From Streptomyces sp. NBC_01296 (GTDB lineage Bacteria; Actinomycetota; Actinomycetes; Streptomycetales; Streptomycetaceae): DNA of 64,000 nucleotides. Below the pieces are notes generated by a model, which saw nothing but the letters and a program-made list of their open reading frames with translations, had not been told where the DNA came from and did not search any database. The stretch lies in contig NZ_CP130720.1 of NCBI RefSeq assembly GCF_035984415.1, positions 2,108,001 through 2,172,000 on the forward strand, in the 5' to 3' direction. A program made the position numbers and the translations under genes. Below, piece by piece: positions 35,577 to 43,160 of this stretch (its first letter is position 1; every line of letters begins with the position of its first letter).

Positions 35577-35729
35577 GCGGTCTCCCTCGCGAGGTGGGTG
35601 GGGCGACGGGGCTTCGGTGGGTTACCGAGGGTAGACCTCGCCCTTCGCGGGGGTGGAGCCGGGGGCCGGTGACCCGGCCAGTAGGCTGCGGGTCCACCCG
35701 CTCCCTTCCCTTTCCCGAGGTACCGCGCA

Positions 35730-37028
35730 GTGAGCTCCGCACCGCCCTCCATGCCCGTGTCGGTCGTCGGCCTCGGCGCCGACGGCTGGGCCGGGCTCAC
35801 CGCCGCCGCGCGGTCCGCGCTGACCGGGGCCGAGGTGCTGATCGGCGGGCCGCGGCAGCTGGACCTGCTGCCGTCCGGCGAGTGCGCCGGCGAGCGGGTG
35901 GCCTGGCCGAGCCCGCTGCGGCCGGCCGTGCCGAAGCTGATGGCCGAGCACGCGGGCCGCCGGATCGCGGTGCTGGCGAGCGGCGACCCCATGTTCTACG
36001 GGATCGGGCGGGCCCTGGCGCAGGAGCTCGGGCCGCAGGCCCTGCGGGTCCACCCGCACCCCTCCTCGGTGTCGTACGCCTGCGCCCGGCTGGGCTGGCC
36101 GGTGGAGGAGACCGAGGTGGTCACGGTGGTCGGCCGCCCGGTCGCCCGGCTCGCGGCGGCGCTGTACGACGGGCGGCGGGTGCTGGTGCTCAGCGCCGGA
36201 GCGGCGACCCCGAACGAGATCGCCGCTCTGCTCCGAGAGCGGGGCTTCGGCCCGAGCCGGATGCGGGTGCTGGAGCAGCTCGGCTCCGCGCGCGAGGACA
36301 CGTACGAGGGGGTGGCCGAGAGCTGGGACCACGCGCCCGGCGATCCGCTCAACGTGGTGGCCGTGGACTGCCGCCGCGACCGGGAGAGCGAGGTCCCGCG
36401 GCTCGGCGCGACCCCCGGCCTGCCCGACGCCGCGTTCGAGCACGACGGCCAGCTCACCAAGCGCCACGTACGGGCCGCGACCCTGTGCGCCCTCGCCCCG
36501 GCCCCCGGCGAGCTGCTGTGGGACATCGGCGGCGGCTCCGGCTCCATCGGCATCGAGTGGATGCGGACGCACCCCTCCTGCCGGGCGGTGGCCGTGGAGC
36601 GCGTCCCGGAGCGGGCGGCCCGCATCACCCGCAACGCGGCGGCGTTCGGCGTCCCGGGGCTGCGCGTGGTCACCGGCGCCGCCCCCGAGGCCCTCGCCGG
36701 ACTCCCCGCCCCCGACGCGGTGTTCATCGGCGGCGGGCTGACCGCGCCGGGCCTGCTGGACGCGGCCTGGGCGGCCCTGGCCCCGGGCGGCCGGCTGGTG
36801 GTCAACACCGTGACCCTGGAGTCGGAGGCGGTCCTCACCGAGCGCTACCGGCGCCACGGCGGCGACCTGGTCAAACTGGCCGTCGCGCACGCGGCGGCGG
36901 TCGGCGGCTTCACGGGCTGGCGCCAGGCGATGCCGGTCACCCAGTGGTCCGTGACGAAGCCCTGGCCGCGGACCGACCGGCCCACGGCAGCACACGAAGA
37001 CAACGCACAGGACCAGGAGACGACATGA
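35730..37028 (+). CDS. cobL: Precorrin-6Y C5,15-methyltransferase (decarboxylating), CbiE-CbiT fusion
   Basis: A 432-aa two-domain enzyme starting with GTG. Residues 1-210 are the CbiE-type tetrapyrrole methylase (VVGLGADGWAGLT, VLASGDPMFYGIG). Residues about 225-400 are the CbiT-type class I methyltransferase (LWDIGGGSGSIGIEWMR, AVERVPERA). Together they methylate C5 and C15 and decarboxylate the ring C acetate to give precorrin-8. A -10-like TAGGCT lies at 35682. It is the first gene of cobL-cobM-cobK, with ATGA overlap to cobM. Confidence 0.95.
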   Translation: MSSAPPSMPVSVVGLGADGWAGLTAAARSALTGAEVLIGGPRQLDLLPSGECAGERVAWPSPLRPAVPKLMAEHAGRRIAVLASGDPMFYGIGRALAQELGPQALRVHPHPSSVSYACARLGWPVEETEVVTVVGRPVARLAAALYDGRRVLVLSAGAATPNEIAALLRERGFGPSRMRVLEQLGSAREDTYEGVAESWDHAPGDPLNVVAVDCRRDRESEVPRLGATPGLPDAAFEHDGQLTKRHVRAATLCALAPAPGELLWDIGGGSGSIGIEWMRTHPSCRAVAVERVPERAARITRNAAAFGVPGLRVVTGAAPEALAGLPAPDAVFIGGGLTAPGLLDAAWAALAPGGRLVVNTVTLESEAVLTERYRRHGGDLVKLAVAHAAAVGGFTGWRQAMPVTQWSVTKPWPRTDRPTAAHEDNAQDQETT

Positions 37029-37774
37029 CCGTGTACTTCATCGGCGCGGGCCCCGGCGCCGCCGACCTGATCACGGTGCGCGGTGCCCGGCGGCTCGCCG
37101 CCGCCCCGGTCTGCCTGTACGCGGGCAGCCTGGTCCCGCGCGAACTGCTCGCCGAGTGCCCGCCGGACGCCCGTCTGATCGACACCTCGCAGCTGAACCT
37201 CGACGAGATCATCGCCGAGTGCGTACGGGCCCACGCGGCGGGCGAGGACGTGGCGCGGCTGCACTCCGGCGACCCGTCGATCTTCAGCGCGGTCGCGGAG
37301 CAGATGCGGCGGCTGGATGCGGCCGGCATCCCGTACGAGGTGGTGCCCGGCGTCCCGGCGTTCGCCGCGGCCGCGGCCGCGCTGAAGCGGGAGCTGACGG
37401 TCCCCACCGTCGGCCAGACGGTGATCCTGACCCGGATCGCCCAGCAGGCCACCCCGATGCCGCCCGGCGAGGACCTGGCCACCCTGGGCCGCAGCGGCGC
37501 GCTGCTGGTCCTGCACCTGGCCACGCGCTACGTGGACCGGGTCGTCGCCGAACTGCTGCCGCACTACGGGGCCGAGTGCCCGGTGGCGGTGGTGGCGATG
37601 GCCAGCCGCCCCGACGAGCTGATCCTGCGCGGCACGCTGGCCGACATCGCGGCGCAGGTGAAAGAGGCGGGCCTGGTCCGCACCGCGGTCATCGTGGTGG
37701 GCCGTACGCTCGGCGCCGAGCAGTTCCGCGACAGCCACCTGTACTCCCCCGAGCGCGACCGGCATGTCTGCTGA
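37025..37774 (+). CDS. cobM: Precorrin-4 C11-methyltransferase
   Basis: A 249-aa SUMT-like methylase with FIGAGPGAADLITVRGARRL (about 5-24), YAGSLVP (about 38), LHSGDPSIFSAVAEQ (about 80-94) and VVPGVPAFAAAAAALKREL. It methylates C11 of precorrin-4 with SAM. The ATG overlaps the cobL stop by 4 bp, and the 3' end overlaps cobK by 11 bp, showing one operon. Family identification is firm; the anaerobic CbiF would look the same, but cobG in the cluster points to the aerobic route. Confidence 0.95.
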   Translation: MTVYFIGAGPGAADLITVRGARRLAAAPVCLYAGSLVPRELLAECPPDARLIDTSQLNLDEIIAECVRAHAAGEDVARLHSGDPSIFSAVAEQMRRLDAAGIPYEVVPGVPAFAAAAAALKRELTVPTVGQTVILTRIAQQATPMPPGEDLATLGRSGALLVLHLATRYVDRVVAELLPHYGAECPVAVVAMASRPDELILRGTLADIAAQVKEAGLVRTAVIVVGRTLGAEQFRDSHLYSPERDRHVC

Positions 37775-38531
37775 TCCGGCCCGCCACGTCCTGGTCCTGG
37801 GCGGTACGACGGAGGCCCGGCGCCTCGCGGAGGCGCTGGCCGGGGATCCCTCGTACCGCGTGACCACCTCGCTCGCCGGCCGGGTGTCCGCGCCCGTGCT
37901 GCCGCCGGGCGAGGTGCGGATCGGCGGCTTCGGCGGCCCGGGCGGCCTGGCCGCCTGGATCACCGCCCACCGGGTCACGCACCTGGTCGACGCCACGCAC
38001 CCCTTCGCGGAGCGGATGAGCTTCAACGCGGCCGCGGGCGCGGCGCTTTCGGGCGTCCCGCTGCTCGCGCTGCGCCGCCCCGGCTGGTCCCCCGGCCCCG
38101 GGGACGACTGGCGCTTCGCCGGCTCCCTCGCCGAGGCGGCCGCACGACTGCCGGAACTCGGCGGCCGGGCCTTCCTGACCACCGGCCGGATGGGCCTGCA
38201 CACGTTCGCGCACCTGGCCGACACCTGGTTCCTGGTGCGCTCGGTCGACCCGCCGGACGCGCCGGTGCCGCCGCGGCTCGAAGTCCTGCTCGCCCGGGGC
38301 CCGTTCACCCTGGACGACGAACGGGAGCTGCTGGCGCGGCACCGGATCGACGTCCTGGTGACCAAGGACAGCGGCGGCTCCGCGACCGCCCCCAAGCTCG
38401 TCGCGGCCCGCGAGGCCGGCATCCCGGTCCTGGTGGTCCGCCGGCCCCCGGTCCCGGAGGGCGTCGCGGCGGCGGAGCGCCTGGAGGCGGCCCTGGAGTG
38501 GCTCGCGGGAGCCCCGGCCGAGATGGCTTAG
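37764..38531 (+). CDS. cobK: Precorrin-6A reductase
   Basis: A 255-aa protein with the N-terminal nucleotide-binding motif HVLVLGGTTEARRLAEAL (about 8-25), DATHPFAERMSFNAAAGA (about 75-93), LTTGRMGLHTFA (about 138) and VLVTKDSGGSATAPKLVAAR (about 195-214). These are family signatures of CobK/CbiJ. It reduces the C18-C19 bond of precorrin-6A with NADPH. It overlaps cobM by 11 bp and is the last gene of this operon. Confidence 0.93.
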   Translation: MSADPARHVLVLGGTTEARRLAEALAGDPSYRVTTSLAGRVSAPVLPPGEVRIGGFGGPGGLAAWITAHRVTHLVDATHPFAERMSFNAAAGAALSGVPLLALRRPGWSPGPGDDWRFAGSLAEAAARLPELGGRAFLTTGRMGLHTFAHLADTWFLVRSVDPPDAPVPPRLEVLLARGPFTLDDERELLARHRIDVLVTKDSGGSATAPKLVAAREAGIPVLVVRRPPVPEGVAAAERLEAALEWLAGAPAEMA

Positions 38532-38560
38532 GCCGCCCGGCCGTTGTCAGAGGGGTCTCT

Positions 38561-38566
38561 TACTCT
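38561..38566 (+). promoter_or_regulatory. -10-like box TACTCT of a probable leaderless gene
   Basis: TACTCT ends 7 nt before the ATG at 38574 and no ribosome site is present, so transcription probably begins at the start codon. Confidence 0.4.
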
Positions 38567-38573
38567 CGTCGGT

Positions 38574-39239
38574 ATGAGCACCACCACCTTGCTGGTCCAC
38601 GACGGCTCCGCCGCACCCGACACCCCGGTCACCCGCATCGGCGGCCTTCCGCTGGCGCCCTCCGGCACCCGTTGGCCCACCTGTGCGGCCTGCTCCGGGC
38701 CGCTCCAGTTCATCGCGCAGATCGTCCTCGACGGCGGGCGCGGGGTCCTCTCCGTCTTCATGTGCGCGAACGACCCGGGCATGTGCGGCGACTGGAGTGC
38801 GACGGCCGGCGGCAACAGGGCGTACCTCTTCCCGTCCGCCGGGCTGGTGCCGCTGCCGCTGCCCGCACTCCCCACCGCCGGGGACGACGACGACGAAGAC
38901 GACGACGAGGACGAGGACGAGGACGTTCGGCAGCTCGGGGCGGTCCGTACCGTCGAGCGCGTCACGGTGGCCGAGCCTGAGTACCGGCTCGCCTCCAAGG
39001 CCTGGTCCGAGCAGAGCGGGCGCCCTGCGAACGAGGTGCTCGGTCAGCTCGGCGGCACCGCCGACTGGCTCCAGAACGACGAGACCCCCGACTGCACGGG
39101 CTGCGGCCGCCCCATGGAGTTCGTCGCCCGACTGGACGAGGGCCCGGACCCCCTCACCGCCCCCAACTTCGGCTCCGGCAGCGCCTACGCGCATGCCTGC
39201 GAGCCCTGCGGCCGGGCGGCGTTCCTCTGGCAGTGCTGA
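38574..39239 (+). CDS. Hypothetical protein with paired CxxC zinc-ribbon-like motifs and acidic linker
   Basis: A 221-aa protein. Two similar lobes are seen: CAACSGPLQFIAQIVLDGG with CANDPGMC (about 34-70), and CTGCGRPMEFVARLDEGPD with CEPCGRAAFLWQC (about 178-221). Each has CxxC pairs followed by a MEFVA/LQFIA strand, so an internal duplication of a zinc-ribbon unit is likely. An Asp/Glu-only tract lies at about 103-118. This pattern resembles DUF1963/YwqG-like proteins; function unknown. It lies between two convergent cob operons but has its own leaderless promoter, so it is not clearly a cobalamin gene. Confidence 0.75.
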   Translation: MSTTTLLVHDGSAAPDTPVTRIGGLPLAPSGTRWPTCAACSGPLQFIAQIVLDGGRGVLSVFMCANDPGMCGDWSATAGGNRAYLFPSAGLVPLPLPALPTAGDDDDEDDDEDEDEDVRQLGAVRTVERVTVAEPEYRLASKAWSEQSGRPANEVLGQLGGTADWLQNDETPDCTGCGRPMEFVARLDEGPDPLTAPNFGSGSAYAHACEPCGRAAFLWQC

Positions 39240-39249
39240 GCCCTGAGCC

Positions 39250-39290
39250 CCCGCCGCCCACGGACGCTTCGTCGCGCCCGGGGCGGCGGG
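39250..39290. terminator. Stem-loop between convergent genes
   Basis: CCCGCCGCCC (39250-39259) pairs with GGGCGGCGGG (39281-39290). It separates the 221-aa gene from the end of cobIJ and can serve both strands. Confidence 0.6.
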
Positions 39291-39306
39291 CCGGCTGTGC
39301 TGCCGG

Positions 39307-40824
39307 TCAGGCCTCCGGATGGCGGCGCGGGGTCCACGTCACGCGGGAGCCGTCCGGCCGCTCCGTGACCTGGGTCTGCGAGGACCCGATCAGCAGGATC
39401 GTGCGCATGTCCACCTCGGACGGCTCCAGTTCACCGAGCGCGAGGATGCGGACCGACTGCTCCGGGCCGCCCACGTCGCGGGCGACCACGACCGGCGTCT
39501 GCGGCGAACGCAGCTCCAGCAGCAGCTCCTTGGCCTGGGCGACCTGCCAGGTCCGGCTGCGCGAGCCCGGGTTGTACAGGGCGAGCACCAGGTCGGCCGC
39601 GGCAGCGGCGCGCAGCCGCTCCGCGATGACCTCCCACGGCTTGAGCCGGTCCGACAGGGAGATCGTGGCGTAGTCGTGGCCGAGCGGGGCCCCGGCCGCG
39701 GCGGCTGCCGCGTTGGCGGCGGTCACCCCCGGCAGGACCCGTACGGGCACGTCCTTGTACTCCGGCTGCCCCGCGACCTCCAGGACGGCGGTGGCCATGG
39801 CGAAGACGCCCGGGTCGCCGCCGGAGACCACGACGACCCGCTTGCCGCGGCGGGCGAGGTCGAGCGCGAACTCGGCGCGCTCCGACTCGACCTTGTTGTC
39901 GGAGCCGTGCCGGATCTGGCCCGGCTTGACGGGTACGCGGTCCAGGTACGTGGTGTACCCGACGAGCACCTCGGCGTCGGCCAGCGCCCGCCGGGTCTCG
40001 GGGGTGAGCCAGAGCGGCCCGGCAGGTCCGGTGCCGACGACGGCGACCTGGCCGGGCCCGGACGGCACACTGCCCGGGTTGCCGATGCGGCTGGGCACGA
40101 CGGCAACGGCGAAGTACGGGACGCTGTCGGGGTCGGTGTCGGCGAGGACGCCGGTCCGCTCGCCCGCCATGGTGGCGCGCTCGACGTACCGGGCCTCCGG
40201 CAGCCGCCCGCTGCCCTCCATGGCCCGGCGCACGGCGGGGAAGGTACGGCCGAGCTTCATCACGACCGCGGAGTCCGTGGCGGCGAGGCGGGCGGTGAGC
40301 TCCTCCTCCGGCAGGGTGCCGGGCAGGATCGTCAGCACCTCCTCGCCCTCCACGAGCGGGGTGCCGAGCCGGGCGGCGGCGGCGCTGACCGAGGTCACCC
40401 CGGGGATCACCTCGGCCTCGTACCGGTCGGCGAGCCGCTTGTGCATGTGCATGTACGAGCCGTAGAAGAGCGGGTCCCCCTCGGCGAGCACGGCGACGGT
40501 CCGGCCGGCCTCCAGGTGCGCGGCCAGCCGGGCGGCGGACTGCTCGTAGAACTCCTCCATCGCCCCCTGGTAGCCGCCGGGGTGGTCGGTGGTCTCGGTG
40601 GTGATCGGGTAGACGAGCGGCTCCTCGACGTGGTCCGCGCGCAGGTGCTCGGCGGCGATCGAGCGGGCGATCGAACGGCCGTGGCGGGCGCTGTGGTACG
40701 CGACGACATCCGCCTCGGCGATGACCTGGACGGCCCGGAGGGTCATCAGGGAGGGGTCGCCGGGGCCGAGCCCGACGCCGTACAGCTTTCCGGTGCGGGC
40801 TGTGGTGCCGGCTGCGCTGCTCAT
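39307..40824 (-). CDS. cobIJ: Precorrin-2 C20-methyltransferase / precorrin-3B C17-methyltransferase fusion
   Basis: A 505-aa bifunctional methylase. Residues 1-240 are CobI-like (LYGVGLGPGDPSLMTLRAVQ, AEGDPLFYGSYMHMHKRL). Residues about 255-490 are CobJ-like (VVGTGPAGPLWLTPETRRAL, VSGGDPGVFAMATAVLE, YNPGSRSRTWQ). The enzyme adds methyls at C20 and C17 and performs ring contraction. The ATG overlaps the cobH stop by 4 bp. The CobI-CobJ fusion is usual in actinobacteria. Confidence 0.95.
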   Translation of the reverse strand: MSSAAGTTARTGKLYGVGLGPGDPSLMTLRAVQVIAEADVVAYHSARHGRSIARSIAAEHLRADHVEEPLVYPITTETTDHPGGYQGAMEEFYEQSAARLAAHLEAGRTVAVLAEGDPLFYGSYMHMHKRLADRYEAEVIPGVTSVSAAAARLGTPLVEGEEVLTILPGTLPEEELTARLAATDSAVVMKLGRTFPAVRRAMEGSGRLPEARYVERATMAGERTGVLADTDPDSVPYFAVAVVPSRIGNPGSVPSGPGQVAVVGTGPAGPLWLTPETRRALADAEVLVGYTTYLDRVPVKPGQIRHGSDNKVESERAEFALDLARRGKRVVVVSGGDPGVFAMATAVLEVAGQPEYKDVPVRVLPGVTAANAAAAAAGAPLGHDYATISLSDRLKPWEVIAERLRAAAAADLVLALYNPGSRSRTWQVAQAKELLLELRSPQTPVVVARDVGGPEQSVRILALGELEPSEVDMRTILLIGSSQTQVTERPDGSRVTWTPRRHPEA

Positions 40825-41468
40825 TCTTCCTCGCTCGCGATCGCGTTGACGGCGGCGGCCGCGATGGCGCTGCCGCCGCGCCGGCCGCGCACGATCAGGT
40901 GGTCGAGGCCGGACGCGTGGGCGGCGAGCGCGTCCTTGGACTCGGCGGCGCCGATGAAGCCGACCGGGACGCCGATGACGGCGGCGGGGCGCGGGGCGCC
41001 CTCCTCGATCATCTCGAGCAGCCGGAACAGCGCGGTCGGCGCGTTGCCGACGGCGATCACGGAGCCCTCCAGCAGGCCGCGGTCGCGCCAGACTTCGAGG
41101 GCGGCGGCGCTGCGCGTGGTGCCCATCTTCGCGGCGAGGGCGGGCACGGCCGGGTCGGACAGGGTGCAGATCACCTCGTTGTCGGCGGGCAGCCGCTTGC
41201 GGGTGACCCCGCTGGCGACCATCTGCACGTCGCAGAGGATCGGCGCGCCGGCGGTCAGGGCGGCACGCGCGCGCAGCACGACGTCGGCGGTGTAGCCGAG
41301 GTCCCGGGGCAGGTCGGTCATTCCGCAGGCGTGGATCATGCGTACCGCGACCTGGGCGACGGAGGCGGGCAGCCCGGAGAGGTCCGCCTCGGCGCGGATC
41401 GTGGCAAAGGACTGGCGGTAGATCGCCGCGCCGTCCTTCTCGTACTCGAACACTGTGTACTCGCTCAT
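40821..41468 (-). CDS. cobH: Precorrin-8X methylmutase
   Basis: A 215-aa protein with the ATG at 41468, overlapping the cobG stop. It matches CobH/CbiC: SFATIRAEADLSGLP (about 20-34), AVRMIHACGMTDL with the catalytic His (about 41-53), ILCDVQMVASGV (about 75) and GVPVGFIGAAESKDAL (about 163-178). It moves the C11 methyl to C12 to give hydrogenobyrinic acid. Middle gene of cobG-cobH-cobIJ. Confidence 0.95.
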   Translation of the reverse strand: MSEYTVFEYEKDGAAIYRQSFATIRAEADLSGLPASVAQVAVRMIHACGMTDLPRDLGYTADVVLRARAALTAGAPILCDVQMVASGVTRKRLPADNEVICTLSDPAVPALAAKMGTTRSAAALEVWRDRGLLEGSVIAVGNAPTALFRLLEMIEEGAPRPAAVIGVPVGFIGAAESKDALAAHASGLDHLIVRGRRGGSAIAAAAVNAIASEEE

Positions 41469-42796
41469 TTCTTCGCTGCGTCGTGGGAGGTGGTGCGGCG
41501 TGCGTCCGCGAGGGCCGCGGGAAGTTCGGAGGTCTGGAGGCCGCGGCGCGGGGTGCGGCCGTCCGCGCAGAGGTCGTACCCGGTGGGGGTGGCGACCACG
41601 TCCACCCACGCGGTGCCGCGGGGGTGCCCGCACCGGCGTTCGCATCCGGACCAGTGCACGGGCAGGGGGCCGGTCGCGCGGGTGACGGCGGCCCGCGCGT
41701 CGGCGCGTACGTCCGCGAGGGATTTGGCGCAACCGGGGCGCCCCGTACAGGCGGTGACGGACCGCCAGGGGTCGTCGGGGGCGGTGACCAGCCCGGCCCC
41801 GGCGAGGGCGGCCAGCGCTCGTGCCGCGGCGTGGGCGGGCACGCCGGGGACGACGACGCCGCGCCAGGGGGTCAGGCGCATGCGGCCCGTGAGGCCGGCC
41901 AGCAGGCGCCACTGCGCGGTGGTCAGGCGGCCGAGCGGTGCGAGCACGCTGAGCGCGGCGGTGCCCTCGGGGTCTTCGGGGTCTTCGGGGCCTTGGACGA
42001 TGCCGGGCTCGGGGGCCGGGGAGCGCCGGGCGTCTTCCCGTACGGGGGAGGCCTCGATCCCGGCGGCAGCCAGCCGCACGCCCAACTCGTCGGGGCGCAG
42101 GGCTTGTTCGGCGGGCAGCTCGGCAACCCGCCAGGCCCGGGTACCGGCTTCCCGGACGGCGTCGAGGAAGTACGCGGCGGCCACCAGGGCGGCCCGGGGC
42201 GCGTCGGCCGCGGCCACGAGCAGGGCGTCGGCCGGATCGGTCGTCCACAGCAGGGCCCGGTCGGCGTCCCGGGCGACCAGGTTCACATCGGCGGCGAGCG
42301 AGGTGACGTCGCCGCGGCCGTCGTCGAGGGCGAACAGGAAGCGGCCGGACAGCCCGGCCGCGGGCGCGCTCGCGCACAGCAGTTGGTCCAGCTCCGCGAC
42401 CCAGGGCGCCACATCGGGCAGGCCGCTCCGGTCGAGGCCGGTCAGCGGCGAGGCGACGATGTTGCGGACCCGCTCGTGGGTGGGCGCGGGCAGCAGGCCG
42501 GCGCGGACGAGCACGGACTGCAGTTCGCCGCCGCAGCCCGCCCCGAGTCCGCGCAGTTGCGCATTGCCGCGGGAGGTGAGGTCGATGTGCCCGTCGCCGA
42601 GCCGGTCCGCGGCATCGGCCAGCAGCGCGGCCGCGTCCGCGTCGAGCATTCCGCCGGGCACCCGCACCCGGGCCAGGAACCCGTCGTCCGCGGCGTGCAG
42701 CCGCAGCGCACCGGGGCAGGCGTCACCACGGTCGCGTATGACGGGTTCGTCCCGCGGTGCGGCGGACGGGGGCTGGGGCGGCATGGCGGCGAGCAT
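41465..42796 (-). CDS. cobG: Precorrin-3B synthase
   Basis: About 443 aa from the ATG at 42796 (GGGGGAA 8 nt upstream; the ATG at 42784 is an alternative). It resembles sulfite/nitrite reductases: GHIDLTSRGNAQLRGLG (about 80) is the siroheme-type strand, and the iron-sulfur Cys pattern is CTGRPGC and, further on, CERRCGHP. CobG uses O2 to form precorrin-3B and marks the aerobic pathway. The middle (about 240-260) has a Pro/Glu/Asp repeat. It is divergent from cobN, with 364 bp between starts. Confidence 0.93.
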   Translation of the reverse strand: MLAAMPPQPPSAAPRDEPVIRDRGDACPGALRLHAADDGFLARVRVPGGMLDADAAALLADAADRLGDGHIDLTSRGNAQLRGLGAGCGGELQSVLVRAGLLPAPTHERVRNIVASPLTGLDRSGLPDVAPWVAELDQLLCASAPAAGLSGRFLFALDDGRGDVTSLAADVNLVARDADRALLWTTDPADALLVAAADAPRAALVAAAYFLDAVREAGTRAWRVAELPAEQALRPDELGVRLAAAGIEASPVREDARRSPAPEPGIVQGPEDPEDPEGTAALSVLAPLGRLTTAQWRLLAGLTGRMRLTPWRGVVVPGVPAHAAARALAALAGAGLVTAPDDPWRSVTACTGRPGCAKSLADVRADARAAVTRATGPLPVHWSGCERRCGHPRGTAWVDVVATPTGYDLCADGRTPRRGLQTSELPAALADARRTTSHDAAKK

Positions 42797-43160
42797 ACCC
42801 ACGATTCCCCCGCCCCGACCTGTGGCCGTCACCACCCGCTCCCTCCGCGCAGCAACGGTGCGCGGGCGGACTCGGCGCTGCGTGGAGCGGGGGCGCGCGG
42901 GGGCGCGCGGGGGCGGGGGGGCGGGGGCGGGTCCGCCGGGCGGGCGCCCCGGCGCTGGCCACCCCCACTCCCGGTCAGGGAGATCGCCACCTAAGATGAC
43001 CAGCGGCGGAGCCACATGGCCCGCCGGGAGGAAGCCCGGTGCGAATCCGGCGCGGTCCCGCCACTGTGAACCCTGCAGAGCAAATCCGCCGGGTGAGTCA
43101 GGAACTCCCGCTGTCCTCACTGCCCGGGGCGCGGAAACCCCGAGGAAGGCCTGCCGCCGC
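42797..43160. other. cobG-cobN divergent region with G-rich tract
   Basis: No gene is present. The plus strand at 42888-42955 is almost only G and C, with runs of five or more G separated by CGCGC or C, so a G-quadruplex is possible. TAAGAT at 42992-42997 is a plausible -10 box for cobN. The cobalamin riboswitch occupies the rest. Confidence 0.6.
43005..43135 (+). promoter_or_regulatory. Cobalamin riboswitch controlling cobN
   Basis: The conserved core is present in order: GGAGGAAGCCCGGTGCGAAT (from about 43027), then CCGGCGCGGTCCCGCCACTG with the B12 box GCCACTG, then GGGTGAGTCAGGAACTCC. The expression platform after it can pair CGGGG with CCCCG just ahead of the GAGGAAGG ribosome site at 43142-43149, so translation control is likely. 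Adenosylcobalamin is the expected ligand. Only cobN lies downstream. Confidence 0.9.

Noticed and set aside
35577..35729. Possible second cobalamin riboswitch in front of cobL.
   Set aside because: The B12 box GCCACTG and its partner elements are absent.
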